A stretch of DNA of 64,000 bases from Odobenus rosmarus divergens (GCF_000321225.1 NW_004452110.1:1-64000); one strand, 5' to 3'. Counted from the first letter of the stretch, positions 22,951 to 34,289 are shown. The notes: generated by a model from the sequence alone, not told the origin. Program-made: numbers and translations.

Positions 22951-23572
22951 TGGATCAAACCCAAAGTATAAGAGCTAAACAAGTGTAACTGTATTACTAA
23001 TGTATGACATTATCTCACTAAAGGGGATGGAAGCAAAAGGAGCTGACCTAAGTACTTTGGATAACAGTATTTTTGGCTGGCTTACCGTATGGCTAAAGAT
23101 AAAATGAACTGTACACAAAAACTACCTGGTTGACAAATGTGCCTCCCACTGGGGTATGGGTTACCAATTCTCAAACTCCTCAATACATATACTCGGGTTG
23201 AATAAATAAGTAAATAAATTGTAGATAACAGGAGGTAGGTTTCTCACTGTCAGAAAAAGAATTTATAGTCAATTCTGCTACAACATGACATACGTGTTCT
23301 TAAAGATCATCACGCTGCACAAAATTGCACAATAAAAACCATACATCTTCTGGGGGAAAAACGAGATTGGGCACAACATTCAAAAACTCACAGTGACACA
23401 TTGTAAAAAAATAGAGGAACCTAACAAAAATGGAAGCATAGTTTTATGCATGTTAAACAATTAGGAAATACAGGATACTGAAATTGATATGATGTCATGA
23501 GGGCTGAACTTTGAGTTATTATGAGTGAGAAAAGAATGGTTATCTTAAATCCCCTTTAAACAAAGAAGTTTA

Positions 23573-23777
23573 GGGGCACCTGGGTGGCTCAGTCAGTTGA
23601 ACGTCTGACTCTTGATTTTGGCTCAGGTTGTGGTCTCAGGGTCACCAGATCAAACCCCATGTCCGGCTCTGCACTCAGCAGGGAGTCTGCTTAGAATTCT
23701 CTCTCTCCCAATCCCTCTGCCTCTCCGTCCTCACTCTCTCTCTCTAAAATAGATGAATAAATCTTGTTTTAAAAAAA
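23573..23777 (+). mobile_element. CAN SINE, full length, within Tigger-like element
   Basis: GGGGCACCTGGGTGGCTCAG head, 'cactcagcagggagtctgc' body, 'gatgaataaatcttg' tail. Followed 8 bp later by another SINE in the same orientation. Confidence 0.95.
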
Positions 23778-23785
23778 TCTGTTTA

Positions 23786-23955
23786 GGGGCACCTGGATGG
23801 CTCAGTAGGTTAAGCGGCTGCCTTCGGCTCAGTTCATGATCCAGGGGTCTTGGGATTGAGCCCCACATCCAGCTCCCTGCTCAGTGGAGAGCCTGCTTCT
23901 CCCTCTCCATCTGCCTGCCACTCTGCCTACTTGTGCTCTCTCTCTCTCTCTCTCT
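23786..23955 (+). mobile_element. CAN SINE cut by the assembly gap
   Basis: GGGGCACCTGGATGGCTCAG head and full body up to the CT run, where the Ns start. The A run directly right of the gap is probably this SINE's own tail (inference). Confidence 0.9.
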
Positions 23956-24690
23956 NNNNNNNNNNNNNNNNNNNNNNNNNNNNNNNNNNNNNNNNNNNNN
24001 NNNNNNNNNNNNNNNNNNNNNNNNNNNNNNNNNNNNNNNNNNNNNNNNNNNNNNNNNNNNNNNNNNNNNNNNNNNNNNNNNNNNNNNNNNNNNNNNNNNN
24101 NNNNNNNNNNNNNNNNNNNNNNNNNNNNNNNNNNNNNNNNNNNNNNNNNNNNNNNNNNNNNNNNNNNNNNNNNNNNNNNNNNNNNNNNNNNNNNNNNNNN
24201 NNNNNNNNNNNNNNNNNNNNNNNNNNNNNNNNNNNNNNNNNNNNNNNNNNNNNNNNNNNNNNNNNNNNNNNNNNNNNNNNNNNNNNNNNNNNNNNNNNNN
24301 NNNNNNNNNNNNNNNNNNNNNNNNNNNNNNNNNNNNNNNNNNNNNNNNNNNNNNNNNNNNNNNNNNNNNNNNNNNNNNNNNNNNNNNNNNNNNNNNNNNN
24401 NNNNNNNNNNNNNNNNNNNNNNNNNNNNNNNNNNNNNNNNNNNNNNNNNNNNNNNNNNNNNNNNNNNNNNNNNNNNNNNNNNNNNNNNNNNNNNNNNNNN
24501 NNNNNNNNNNNNNNNNNNNNNNNNNNNNNNNNNNNNNNNNNNNNNNNNNNNNNNNNNNNNNNNNNNNNNNNNNNNNNNNNNNNNNNNNNNNNNNNNNNNN
24601 NNNNNNNNNNNNNNNNNNNNNNNNNNNNNNNNNNNNNNNNNNNNNNNNNNNNNNNNNNNNNNNNNNNNNNNNNNNNNNNNNNNNNNNNNN
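23956..24690. other. Assembly gap (735 N)
   Basis: Continuous Ns between a CT run and an A run. Any open frame drawn across it is artificial. Its non-round length suggests a sized scaffold gap. Confidence 1.
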
Positions 24691-24863
24691 AAAAAAAAAA
24701 AAGATCTTTGTAAATAGTGCTTTCTAACTCTGATTATGAGAATAGATGATCCTGAATTTTTCTGTTTGGTCTTCAATTCACATACCCAACAATCTTTCCA
24801 TTTCTTTTAACTCTTTAGGCTTAGTTCTTATTGACTTCACATCACTTAAAATTGTTCCACCAG

Positions 24864-25066
24864 GGCGCCTGGGTGGCTCAGTTGGTTGAGCAACTGCCTT
24901 CAGCTCAAGTCATGATCCTGGAGTCCCTGGACTGAGTCCTGCATCGGGCTCCCTGCTCGGCGGGGAGTCTGCTTCTCCCTCTGACCCTCCCCCCTCTCGT
25001 GTGCTCTCTCTCACTCATTCTCTCTCTCTCAAATAAATAAATAAATAAATAAAATCTTTAAAAAAA
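24864..25066 (+). mobile_element. CAN SINE, full length, in transposase remnant
   Basis: GGCGCCTGGGTGGCTCAG head, tail of five AAAT-type units. Perfect 16-bp target duplication 'aaaattgttccaccag' on both sides. It splits the Tigger transposase remnant, so it is younger than that element. Confidence 0.97.
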
Positions 25067-25278
25067 AATTGTTCCACCAGAGAAGTTTCTTTTAACAACA
25101 TTGCCTGAGATAATCCTCAATGTGGATTCCTTTATGCCTGTTGCTTGAGAGACATCACATGTTCTCTTGTTTCTTTCAAAATACTTCATTATTTCTAGCT
25201 TCTCCTCAATAGTTAAAGCTTTCCTTTTCCATTCATTGCTTGGTGTTTTTGAACCAGAACACTTAGATGTGTTTGTGA

Positions 25279-25317
25279 AATGAATGAATGGATGAATGAA
25301 TGAATGAATGGATGAAT
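25279..25317. repeat. (GAAT)n / (GGAT)n simple repeat
   Basis: Tetranucleotide tract 'tgaatgaatggatgaatg' expanded inside the Tigger-like element, upstream of the transposase remnant. Confidence 0.9.
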
Positions 25318-25512
25318 CACAAATGTGAAAGAATAGCAAAACATAACGTTGTCGGATAATACATGCAATGAGTAAAAGTAGCTATAGAAATTTGAGGTGT
25401 ATGTATGTGTGTGTTTTATGTACTCTAGCATGGCTTGATTCAGCTGGGCCCAGTTTTCTCTGTTCATCTAGTGTTCCTCAGGGATAAAATCATGCAAAAG
25501 AAAATGTGAAAT

Positions 25513-25727
25513 GGGGGCGCCTGGGTGGCTCAGTCATTAAGCATCTGCCTTCGGCTCAGGTCATGATCCCAGGGTCCTGGGATTGAGCCCCACATTGGGC
25601 TCCCTGCTTGGCAGGGAGCCTGCTTCTCCCTCTCCCACTCCCCCTGCTTGTGTTCCCTCTTTCTGTGTGTCTCTCTCTGTCAAATAAATGAATAAAATCT
25701 TTTTAAAAAAGATTTTTAAATAAAAAA
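25513..25727 (+). mobile_element. CAN SINE, full length, within Tigger-like element
   Basis: GGGGGCGCCTGGGTGGCTC head. Flanked by 'aagaaaatgtgaaatg' on both sides, a perfect 16-bp duplication. Confidence 0.97.
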
Positions 25728-25989
25728 AGAAAATGTGAAATGTACATCATGCTCAAATTATTCCTGAATATATCAGTTGCACTTGAATAAATTCATGTTC
25801 AAAAAACAAGCATTATATCAGAATTGACTATACTAATAAGCAAGAAAGGAAGGCTAGAGTGAACCTGTTGATGTTGTAATATAGAGATCTTTAATATATA
25901 TACAGATAATTAGGTATATACATATAGATATGTTTATACCTATAGCTTATACCTATAGATAGGTTAATCTACATAATGTATTTCCTAGC

Positions 25990-27120
25990 TTTGTCCACTG
26001 AAAAGGCCCAGAAACCATGACATCCCAGTTATCAAGGAGAGCCAACACCCAGATCTTAGTTTCTAAATACCATTCTAAATACCATTCTCAGGAATTGGGG
26101 CTCCTTGGGGAAATGGCTGATTCTAAGACTGAAGCAGAGAGAATGCAAGATGAGCCTCAGGTATCTTGTAGAGTGCCAGGAGAGGGCAAGAAGAGAAGGA
26201 GTGTGTCAAAAGGACTCAGGAGTCAGCCCAAAATAGCATTTAATGGATACAGCTGAAACAATTTGAGCAGCAAGACAAATAATAATAACATGGGATTCTA
26301 ACTCAAAGATTAAATAAATATCCATGAGACCATACTAACATAAATAATTAACTAAATACATTAATGGGGAATAAGGAAAAAAGACTTCCTTTTACAATTT
26401 GAATTAATACATGTAAATATTCCCCCCCAGGAGGTGGAATTTAATTCCCCTTGAGTGTGCACTGGTCTTAGAGAGTTTCATCTAAAGGATAGAGTATGGA
26501 AAAGAAAAAAATAGTAACTACAGAGGAAAAACCTAGTAGACAGCACTTTAACCAAGTGATCAAGGGTGATCAAGGTTAACATCAGTAGTGATTAGTCATG
26601 TTGGTATCTTATGTCCAATGATAGGATACAATGAGAAAGGCACTTCACATCTGTGGTGTTCTTCATGAAACCCCTAATTCCATTCTAATCATGAGACAAC
26701 ATGAGGCAAACACAAACTGAAGGTCATTTTATTTATTCATTCATTCATTCATTCATTCATACAACATACTTGCCCAGCACTCTATAGCTATTGAAGTCAT
26801 GGAAACCAAGGAAAGACAGATTGTCACAGATCAGAGAGGATTAAGCCATAAGGTAATGCAGTATCCTGGATTGGATCCTAATACAGAAAAAAAGCACCAG
26901 TGGAAAAGCTTGTGAAACCCAAATAAAGTCTGTAGTTCAGTTAAGGGTATTGTGTCAGTGTTAATCTGTTAGTTTTGACAAATATACTGTGGTTATGTAC
27001 CCAGCAGGCTATGAGTATATAGGAAAGATATATAGGAACTCTCAGGATACTCGGTACTATCTTTACAACTTTTCTCTAAATCTACAATTATTCCAGCATA
27101 AGAAGTTAAAAATCAGTTGG
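25990..27120 (+). mobile_element. L1M (L1ME-type) 3' UTR
   Basis: Order of L1ME-like 3' UTR text: 'aaaccatgacatcccagtta', 'ggggaaatggctgattctaa', 'cttgtagagtgccaggag', 'atggaaaccaaggaaagac', 'caaataaagtctgtagttc', ending 'acaattattccagcataag'. An ATTC simple repeat lies inside. Confidence 0.8.
26727..26760. repeat. (ATTC)n simple repeat
   Basis: About eight ATTC units embedded in an L1M 3' UTR. Confidence 0.9.
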
Positions 27121-27169
27121 CATTTTAAAAATAAAATCCTGCATGGTCATCTCAAATAAATTTAGAAAA

Positions 27170-27930
27170 ATAGTATTCAAAACTCTTCAGTACTAATTCG
27201 TGATGACATCTCAGCAAACCAGAAATAGAAGAGAACTTCCTCAACTGAGAAAGGGTCTAGAAATCCTGTATCTAACAATAATGATGAAAGGCAAAATATT
27301 TTCACCCCTTAAGATCACATGTCTGCTCTCACCACTTTCATCAAACATCATACTGGACGTCCTAGCCAGTGCAGTAAGGAAAAAATAAATAAGTAAAATG
27401 CATACAATCCAGGAAAAAAAAGAAGCTAAACTGTCTTTATTCACAAATGACATGATTATATACACAGAAAAACTGAAGGAATTGTGATAAAAGCTATTAA
27501 AACTAATAAATGAGCTTACCAAAGTCATAAGATATGGAGCAATATATAAAATCAATTGTATGTCTATGTAATAGCAACAAACAACTAGGACCTGAAAGTT
27601 TAAAATGATTTCATTCACAATAACATTCAAAATAACAAATAATTGAGTAATAGCTTTAACCACCCCTCCAAAAAATGTTTAAGACCTATACACTGAAAAA
27701 TTTTTTTAAATGCTTAAAAATCAAAAACATAAATAAAGAGACACAGCAGGCTTAGGAAGTGGAAGATTTAATATGACTAAAATGTCAAATTTATCTATAG
27801 ACCTAATTTAATTTGAATAAAAATTCCAGCAGGGTTTTTTGGTTAGAAAATGAAAATCGATTCTAAAATATATGGCAATGCAAAGGACCTAGAATAACCA
27901 AGGAAATCTTGAAATAAAACAGAAAATCAA
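27170..27930 (+). mobile_element. L1 ORF2 fragment (RT region)
   Basis: 'aacttcctcaactgagaaag', 'tcatactggacgtcctagcc' and 'ttattcacaaatgacatgat' match the L1 reverse transcriptase region in order (the last encodes the degenerate YADD-type area). Full of stops. Confidence 0.85.
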
Positions 27931-28140
27931 TAAGGAAACACTGGATTTGAACTATACTTTAGACCAAATGGACCTAAAAGACAATGTATAGAACATTCCA
28001 TCCAAGAGCAGCAGAGTACACATTCTTCTCAGAATGTACACATGGAACATTCTCCAGGATAGATCATAGGTTAGCCACAGAACAAGTCTTAACAAATTTA
28101 AGATTGTAATCATATCAAGTATCTTTTCCAACTACAGTAG
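27931..28140 (+). mobile_element. L1 ORF2 endonuclease-end fragment
   Basis: 'tatagaacattccatccaag', 'cacattcttctcagaatg' and 'acattctccaggatagatc' correspond to ORF2 text that should lie 5' of the preceding RT fragment, so this is a separate or rearranged L1 piece. Confidence 0.75.
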
Positions 28141-28141
28141 T

Positions 28142-29390
28142 AGCCACTTTGAAATATGCCCAGAGAATTCTATTGTCCTTAATTAGGCCTGTCTTCAAGA
28201 GAAACTATTTTACTAGAGCCTAACCTAATGAGAATTTACCAGAGCCTAACTAACCAGGAGAATGGAAATACCCAACTGTAGCCTTCTCCAGTCTCCCACA
28301 CAGAGGAGGAAAAATATCCAACACCAGTACTTTCTAGCCTTCAATGTGGAGTAAAGGAAATACCCAACCCCAGTTCCCTACAGCTTCCACATGTCTCCAG
28401 AGAGGCTCAATGAGAAGTAATTTTTAAGATCACAGCCCAGGGGTACGGGCTCACTACAAGACTGAGATCTAATCATAGGACTAGGGAATGCTTCCTTTCC
28501 CCTTTAGCCCTTACCACCACATCCATAGGATTTCTATAAAAACAGGGAAAATTATAATGGAAAGAATTTCACATTGCAGACTTTAAGAAGTCTTTAGGGA
28601 AAGCCAAAGACACGGAGGAGACAAAAACAAAAACACCAGAGGAAAATTTAGTCTCTGACACCTATACCTACAGTCAAGAGTAAACACAGCCTAACTCCTA
28701 GCCAGATAAACATAACCTCACAGTAAAGGCCTATTTACCTCAGTTCTTTTAACCCTGTGGATCTTGTCTAGGTTTAAACAAAAATTACAAAGCATATTAA
28801 AGGACAAAAAGCATAGCTTAAAGAAACAGGGTAAGCATCAGAACCAGACTCAAATATGGCGGAATGTTGGATATTTCAGACTGGAAATTTACTGTGGTTA
28901 GTATGCTAAGGGATCTAATGAAGAGTGGACAACATGCAAGAACAGATGGGCAATGTAGCAGAGAGATAGAAACTGTAAAAAGAATCAAAAAGAAATGCTA
29001 GAAATAAAAAATATTGTAACATAAATTAAAAATGCCTTTGATGGACTCATGAACAAACTCGGTATGACTGGGGAAAGAATCAATGAGCTTGAAGATACAT
29101 CAACAGAAATTTCCCAAACTGAAAAGCAAAGGGGAAAGTATGAGAGAAAAAAAAAGAACACTAATATCCAAAAAATACAGGACAATTACAAAAGGTGTAA
29201 TATACATGTAACTGAAATACCAAAAGAGAAAAAACAATATAAAAATGTTTGAAGTAATCATGACTGAGAATTTTCCAAAATTAATGACAGACATCAAATT
29301 GTAGATGAGGATCCTGACAAATTACCAAGCAGAATAAATACCAAAAAGTCTATAATTAGGAATATCATATCAAAAATGTCAAGAAAAGAA
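28142..29390 (+). mobile_element. L1M 5' region and ORF1 remnant
   Basis: 'tgaaatatgcccagagaatt' and 'cacagcccaggggtacggg' repeat the 5' region at 7.3-7.5 kb. It runs on into ORF1-like text ('caatgagcttgaagatac', 'atttcccaaactgaaaagc') up to about 29.39 kb. The ORF1 frame is broken. Confidence 0.75.
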
Positions 29391-29392
29391 TG

Positions 29393-29895
29393 GCCAACAA
29401 GCACATGAAAAGGGACACAAAATCATTAATCACTAGGTAAATACAAATCAAAATCACAATGAGATACCACTTCACACCCTCTAAGATGGCTATACTCAAT
29501 AAGTCAGATAATAACAAGTGTTGGGGAAAATGTGGAGAAATGGGAACCTTCATATATTGCTAATGGGAATGTAAAATAGTGTAGTCGTTTTGGAAAACAA
29601 TTTGGCAGCTCCTCAAAAAGTGAAACAGAGGGGCACCTAGCTCAGTTGTTAAGCATCTGCCTTCAGCTCAGGTCATGGTCCGAGGGTCCTGGGATTGAGC
29701 CCCACGTAGGGCTCCCTGCTCCGTGGGAAGCCTGCTTCTCCCTCTCCCACTCCCCCTGCTTGTGTTCCCTCTCTCGCTGTCTCTCTCTCTCTCTGTCAAA
29801 TAAATAAATAGAATCTTTAAATAAAAAAAAAAGTGAAACAGAGAGTTACCATGTAACCAAGAATTTCACTCCTACATATATCCCAAGATAACTGA
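29393..29895 (+). mobile_element. L1 3' ORF2 fragment split by a SINE
   Basis: 'aaatcacaatgagataccac', 'agtgttggggaaaatgtgg' and 'cctcaaaaagtgaaacagag' before the SINE; 'agagttaccatgtaacc' after it. Confidence 0.85.
29631..29830 (+). mobile_element. CAN SINE, full length with small head deletion
   Basis: GGGGCACCTAGCTCAGTTG: several bases of the usual head are missing. Flanked by 'aaagtgaaacagag' on both sides. Confidence 0.95.
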
Positions 29896-30572
29896 AAACA
29901 TTTTTCTAGATATGTTTCCTCAGGCAAGGGAAACAAAAGCAAAATCAAATTGCTGGGACCACACCAAAATAAAAAACTTTTGTACAGTGAAGGAAACCAT
30001 CAGTGAAACAAAAAGGCAACCTACTGAACCGGAGAAGAAGGTATTTGCAAATGACATATCCAATAAGGGGTTAATACCCAAAATAAAGAACTTACACAAT
30101 TCAACACCCAAAAAATAATCCTGTTAAGAATGGGCAGAGAACCTGAATAGGCATTTTTCCAAAGAAAACATATGGCTGGCCGACACGTGAAAAGATGCTC
30201 AACATCATTAATCATCAGGGAAATGCAAATTAAAGCCATAATGAGATATATGATACACATGTCAGAATGGCTAAAATCAAAAACAAAAGAAATAACGTGT
30301 TGGTGAGGATATGAAAAAAAAGGAACACTTGTGCACTGTTGGTGGAAATGCAAATTGGTGCAGCCACTGTAGAAGACAGTATGGAGATTCCTCAGAAAAT
30401 TAAAAATAAAATTACCATATAACCTAGTAATTTCACTATTTACCCAAAGAAAATAAAAACACTAATTCTTCAAAAAGATTTATGCACCCCTATGTCTATT
30501 GCAGCTTTTACAATAGCTAAGATAAGGAAGCCCAAGTGTCCATCCATAGATGAATGGATAAAGATGTGATGT

Positions 30573-30604
30573 ATATATTTACACACACACACAAACACAC
30601 ACAC
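30573..30604. repeat. (CA)n-rich tract in L1
   Basis: Interrupted ACACAC run within L1 3' ORF2 text, at the usual 'gatgtgatgtatatat' position. Confidence 0.85.
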
Positions 30605-30867
30605 TGGAATATTAGCCATAAAAAAGAATAAAATCTTGCCGTTTGCAACAGCATGGGTGAAACTGAAGGGTCTAATGCTAAGTAAAATAAGTCAGTCAGA
30701 GAAAGACAAATACCATATGATTTCACTCATATGTGGAAATTTAAGAAACAAAACAAACAAAAAGACCAAAAAACAAACTCAAATACAGAGAACAAACTGA
30801 TGGTTGCCAGAGGGGAGGTGGGTGGGGGGATGGATGAAATAAAGGGAATGAAGAGTACACTCATCTT

Positions 30868-31060
30868 TTTTTTTTTTTAAGATTTTATTTATTTGACAGA
30901 GAGAGACAGCGAGAGAGGGAATACAAGCAGGGTGAGTGGGAGAGGGAGAAGCAGGCTCCCCACTGAGCAGGGAGCCCGATGCGAGGCTCGATCCCAGGAC
31001 CCCGGGATCATGACCTGAGCCGAAGGCAGAGGCTTAATGACTGAGCCACCCAGGCGTCTC
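30868..31060 (-). mobile_element. CAN SINE, full length
   Basis: T run and AAGATTTTATTTATTTGAC start, 'gagccacccaggcgtctc' end. Target duplication 'tacactcatctt' / 'tacacttatctt'. Splits the young L1. Confidence 0.95.
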
Positions 31061-31200
31061 TACACTTATCTTAATGAGCACAGAAATGTATAAAATTGTT
31101 GAATCATTATATTGTACACCTGAAACTAGTATAACACTGTGTGTTAATTATACTTCAATAAAAATAATTACATAATTACATAAAAATTAAAAATAATAAA

Positions 31201-31380
31201 ATAAAATTTTGTAACTGTATAGTAATAGATGTTATCTAGATTTATGGTGATCATTTTGTAACATACACAAATATCAAATCATTATGTTGTATACCTGAAA
31301 CTAACTAATGTTATATATGTGTATGTGTGTGTGTGTGTGTGTGTATGTCAATTTTATCTCAATAAAAATAAATCTAGGGC
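31201..31380 (+). mobile_element. L1 3' tail fragment with (TG)n
   Basis: 'tatggtgatcattttgtaac' and 'caaatcattatgttgtatac' are L1 3' UTR text. A TG repeat (31324-31344) precedes 'ttatctcaataaaaataaa'. Confidence 0.75.
31324..31344. repeat. (TG)n microsatellite
   Basis: About ten TG units near the L1 3' terminus. Confidence 0.9.
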
Positions 31381-31382
31381 AG

Positions 31383-31581
31383 GGGTGCCCTAGGGTGGCT
31401 CAGTCAGCTGAGCATCCAACTCTTGATTTCTGCTCAGGTCATGATCTCAGGGTTGTGGGATCGAACCCCACATCAAGCTCTGTGCTCAGCAGAGTCAGCT
31501 TGTTCCTTTCCCTCTGCTCCTCCCCCTGCTCGCGTGCTCTCTCTCTCAAATAAATAAATAAATAAATAAAATATTTTTTTA
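31383..31581 (+). mobile_element. CAN SINE, full length
   Basis: 'gggtggctcagtcagctgag' head, four AAAT tail units. Flanked by 'aaatctagggcag' on both sides. Confidence 0.95.
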
Positions 31582-31584
31582 AAA

Positions 31585-31890
31585 ATCTAGGGCAGTGAGT
31601 GATACTGTATGATACTATAATGATGGATACATGTCATTATACATTTGTCCAACCAAACCCATATAATGTACAACACCAAGAGTGAACCATTAAATAAACT
31701 ATGGACTTTGGGTGATTACGATGCATCAATGTACATTTATCAGTTTTAACAAATATACCACTCTGGTGAAAGATGTTGACAATGAGGTGGGGGCAGCTAA
31801 GCATGTATTGGGGCAGAGGGTACACGGGAAATCTTTGTAGCTTCTCTCAGTTTTGCTGTGAACCTAAAACTGTTTTTAAAAATAGTCTTT
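31585..31890 (+). mobile_element. L1MC-type 3' fragment
   Basis: 'ataatgatggatacatgtc', 'atgtacaacaccaagagtg' and 'gctgtgaacctaaaactg' match the L1MC end also present at 7.9, 37.8 and 40.1 kb. Confidence 0.85.
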
Positions 31891-31910
31891 AAATATGAGA
31901 AAGAGTTTTT

Positions 31911-32126
31911 AAAAGATTGTATTTATTTATTTATTTATTTATTCATTTATTCATTCATTCATTCATTCATTCATTCATTCATTTAGTTGAGAGAGAGCAC
32001 AGAGGCAGAGGGAGAAGCAGACTCCCTGCTAAGCAGGGAGCCTGATGTGGGGCTCGATCCCAGGACCCTAGGATCATGACCTGAGCCGAAGGCAGACACT
32101 TAACCAACTGAGCCACCCAAGCGTCC
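31911..32126 (-). mobile_element. CAN SINE with expanded ATTT/ATTC tract
   Basis: Its A-rich tail (read on plus as ATTT/ATTC units, about 31920-31982) has expanded to over 60 bp. The body 'ctcgatcccaggaccctagg' and end 'gagccacccaagcgtcc' are intact. Flanks 'tgagaaagagttttt' / 'tgagaaagattttt'. Confidence 0.95.
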
Positions 32127-32500
32127 TGAGAAAGATTTTTTTAAGTATAACTTACATCATTCAACACTGAGAAGTTGTTAGGCACCTACTATGTACCAGA
32201 CACTATCAGACTTCGGTGATAGGAGAGATGAATACAATTTGGCCTTCACTCTCAAACAAACCAATCCACTAAGGAAAGAAAGCAAACAGATGAAACAACA
32301 GTTGCAGTGCAGTGTGGTGGGGTTGTGATGGTATTAATGTTCAGATACAGTAGTGAATGAGATAAAGGAGGCCACGATTGACCCTCCTTGGTAGAATTAG
32401 GGTATGATTCCTTGAGGATTAGAAGTTCAAGGCAGGTCTTGAAGAATGAATAGCATTTTGCAGGGGATGTACAGAGAAAGAAAAACGCCAGACACTACGA
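32127..32500 (+). mobile_element. Old mammalian interspersed repeat, family not certain
   Basis: 'gcacctactatgtaccagac' through 'gaggattagaagttcaagg' resembles a widespread, diverged mammalian repeat (same style as 51.6-52.4 and 60.7-61.3 kb). Confidence 0.4.
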
Positions 32501-33509
32501 AAAAAAAAATATGCAAACATGTGAAGGCTTATTTGCCTACCAAAAAAAACTACTAAAACTCAGCTCAATGGTATAACCTAAACCAACTCTGAAACAGAAC
32601 TGAGTTGCCGTCCTTGAATTAGATGTCATCAGTGTGAACCAGCTACTGAAGTTCAGGTTTCTCTGATGGAACTGTAAAAGGGACATAGTCCAGAGAGAGA
32701 GAGGGGAGCCATATAATCACCACACGTACAAACAAATTCTAACAGTAAACACTGTAAATAAGGGCATGGCAGTAACTCTTGCAGTATATAATTAACATTA
32801 TGAATAAGACTAAGTGGATCTATGTGCCAAGGTAATGTAAATATCCCCATCAACTCAATCAGACCCAAATAATGACTCTAGAATAACTTATCTGGGTAAA
32901 TAAAAGCTCTTATTGTTTTCATATTCTGACAACTAACTAATCACACTCATTCATAAAGAGCACATAACTATGATTAAATATAAATTCCAGACAGGAAAGA
33001 TTCATTTTACAACTTTCCCAGTTGATTAGCCACATCAGCACAATCTTGTTACCTACCCCCTTCTCTGAGGCAGACTTCATCAATCTGGAAAATGAAGGCA
33101 GACCACTGATTGGAGGGCAAACCTGAAAAGGATTAAACACTTAGCATGGCATTCTAAAACACTGTAATTACAGTGCAATTAACCATACTGCATATTAAAC
33201 GTGCAACTCTGAAATGTGTTCAGACTCCCCAATTATAACTAGTTATTCTTCAAAGAATTTTGCCGCCCACATTGAATTTTCTCTAGTGCTTCTTTGTTAT
33301 AATTCAGGTGTGACAGTCGCTAATATATCTAAAAGGACAGTTAATAAAAAGTAGGTATTCTTTACTGTAAACCCAATGCATGCATGCCAGGTAATACCCA
33401 ACCATTACCACTAATAATCATGTTTCAGACAGGCAGATCTATTATACAATTGGACTCTGCCCTCTTTAAAACATATTTAGTGGTCAGCTATGAAGAGGCA
33501 GTGAAATTG
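32501..33509. other. Unique DNA
   Basis: No exon, RNA gene or clear repeat recognised. Open frames on the minus strand (up to 71 codons) have no recognisable protein features. Confidence 0.5.
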
Positions 33510-33640
33510 AGGCAAAAGTGTAGGTAGGAGTCTAGAAACGTGCATTTGTTTTTTATTTTCCCAACTGAGCAAGTCACTTAAACCTCTCTAAATCTCAATT
33601 TCCTCATCTGTCAGTCGGGGTTTAAATCTGCCCATGATTT
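33510..33640 (-). mobile_element. MIR SINE fragment
   Basis: 'gagcaagtcacttaaacctc' then 'tcaatttcctcatctgtcag' is a clear MIR core in reverse. Confidence 0.8.
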
Positions 33641-33954
33641 TGATGAAGATCAAAGGCTCAACTGACAGGAGAACACTTAAAAAGTTGATCATTTCACCCA
33701 AATTTAAGTTGCTACTCTATTATCGACTCAGACTGTGTTCTAAAAGAATGGTCAATGAAAAGGGACCTATAGAGATGTCTGCAATTATAATTCAGCCAGG
33801 CATGATATTGAAAATATTTAACCACAGCCCTAATTAATTAATTGGAAAGAAGTCAGCTTTAGGCAATTGGTATAACCTGCAGAGTACAGAGCAGTTTTAG
33901 ATTATCCTAGATTAAAGACGAGCAGAGAATTTTGAAAATAGGGTAGAAAAGGAT

Positions 33955-34289
33955 ACAAAAATACTGATTCAAAGAGATACATGCACCCTGATGTTTTAGC
34001 AGCATTATCAACAATAGCCAAATTATGGAAAAAGCCCAAATGTCCATTGACTGATGAATGGATAAAGAAGATGTGGGGGACATATAGATATAGATATGTA
34101 TATATATAATGGAATGTTACTCAGCCATGAAAAAGAATGAAATCTTGCCATTTGCAATGATGTAGATGGAGCTAGATAAGCAAAATAATTCAGTCAGAAA
34201 AAGAGAAATACCATATCATTTCACTCATGTGAAATTTAAGAAACAAATGAACATGGGGGTAATAAAAGGAGATGAAAATGGGGTAGAAG
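33955..34289 (+). mobile_element. Carnivore L1 3' fragment
   Basis: 'tcaaagagatacatgcaccc', 'tgatgaatggataaagaag' and 'gaaataccatatcatttcac' are L1 ORF2 3' text, cut off at the SINE that follows. Confidence 0.85.

Larger units (their letters stand above)
18180..22985 (+). mobile_element. Long L1M element (ORF1 region to ORF2), degenerate
   Basis: Runs in order through ORF1-like text ('gaaatgaaaaaatccc', 'caatccaaaatgaaac', 18.6-18.8 kb), an inter-ORF part (19.4-20.3 kb), the ORF2 endonuclease with 'TIIVGDYNT' (about 20.75 kb), the linker ('LYTNKLDNIDEMDKFLE', about 21.5 kb) and the reverse transcriptase N-terminal part ('[17 protein letters not shown]', about 21.9 kb). It ends in ORF2 C-terminal text ('GRLNIVKTSVIPKAIYRF', about 22.3 kb). 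Stops and frameshifts break it throughout, so it cannot be active. Four CAN SINEs (18.87, 19.21, 19.82 and 22.76 kb) have inserted into it. Confidence 0.85.
23266..25830 (-). mobile_element. Tigger-like (pogo/Tc1-mariner) DNA transposon with nested SINEs
   Basis: Terminal inverted repeats are visible: TAGTCAATTCTG at 23266 and its exact complement CAGAATTGACTA ending at 25830, each next to a TA dinucleotide, the target site used by this superfamily. The minus strand carries a transposase remnant. A CENP-B/pogo-type helix-turn-helix part reads 'KRKALTIEEKLEIMKYFE' and 'RTCDVSQATGIKESTLRI' (about 25.24-25.10 kb). After a SINE insertion, 'PKELKEMERLLGM' followed by 'IEDQTEK' lies at about 24.82-24.75 kb with an intervening stop. 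The rest of the reading frame would fall in the assembly gap. Stops and four SINE insertions make it a dead copy. I cannot name the subfamily. Confidence 0.8.
29900..31200 (+). mobile_element. Younger carnivore L1 3' end, split by a SINE
   Basis: 'gctgggaccacaccaaaat', 'gaaaagatgctcaacatcat', 'caaataccatatgatttcac' and 'tgttgaatcattatattgta' run continuously through ORF2 C-terminus and 3' UTR. Less diverged than the L1M pieces around it. A CA-rich tract lies at 30573-30604. Confidence 0.85.

Noticed and set aside
23829..24776. Open frames of 264-315 codons
   Set aside because: They are read through the 735-bp N gap; most residues are unknown.
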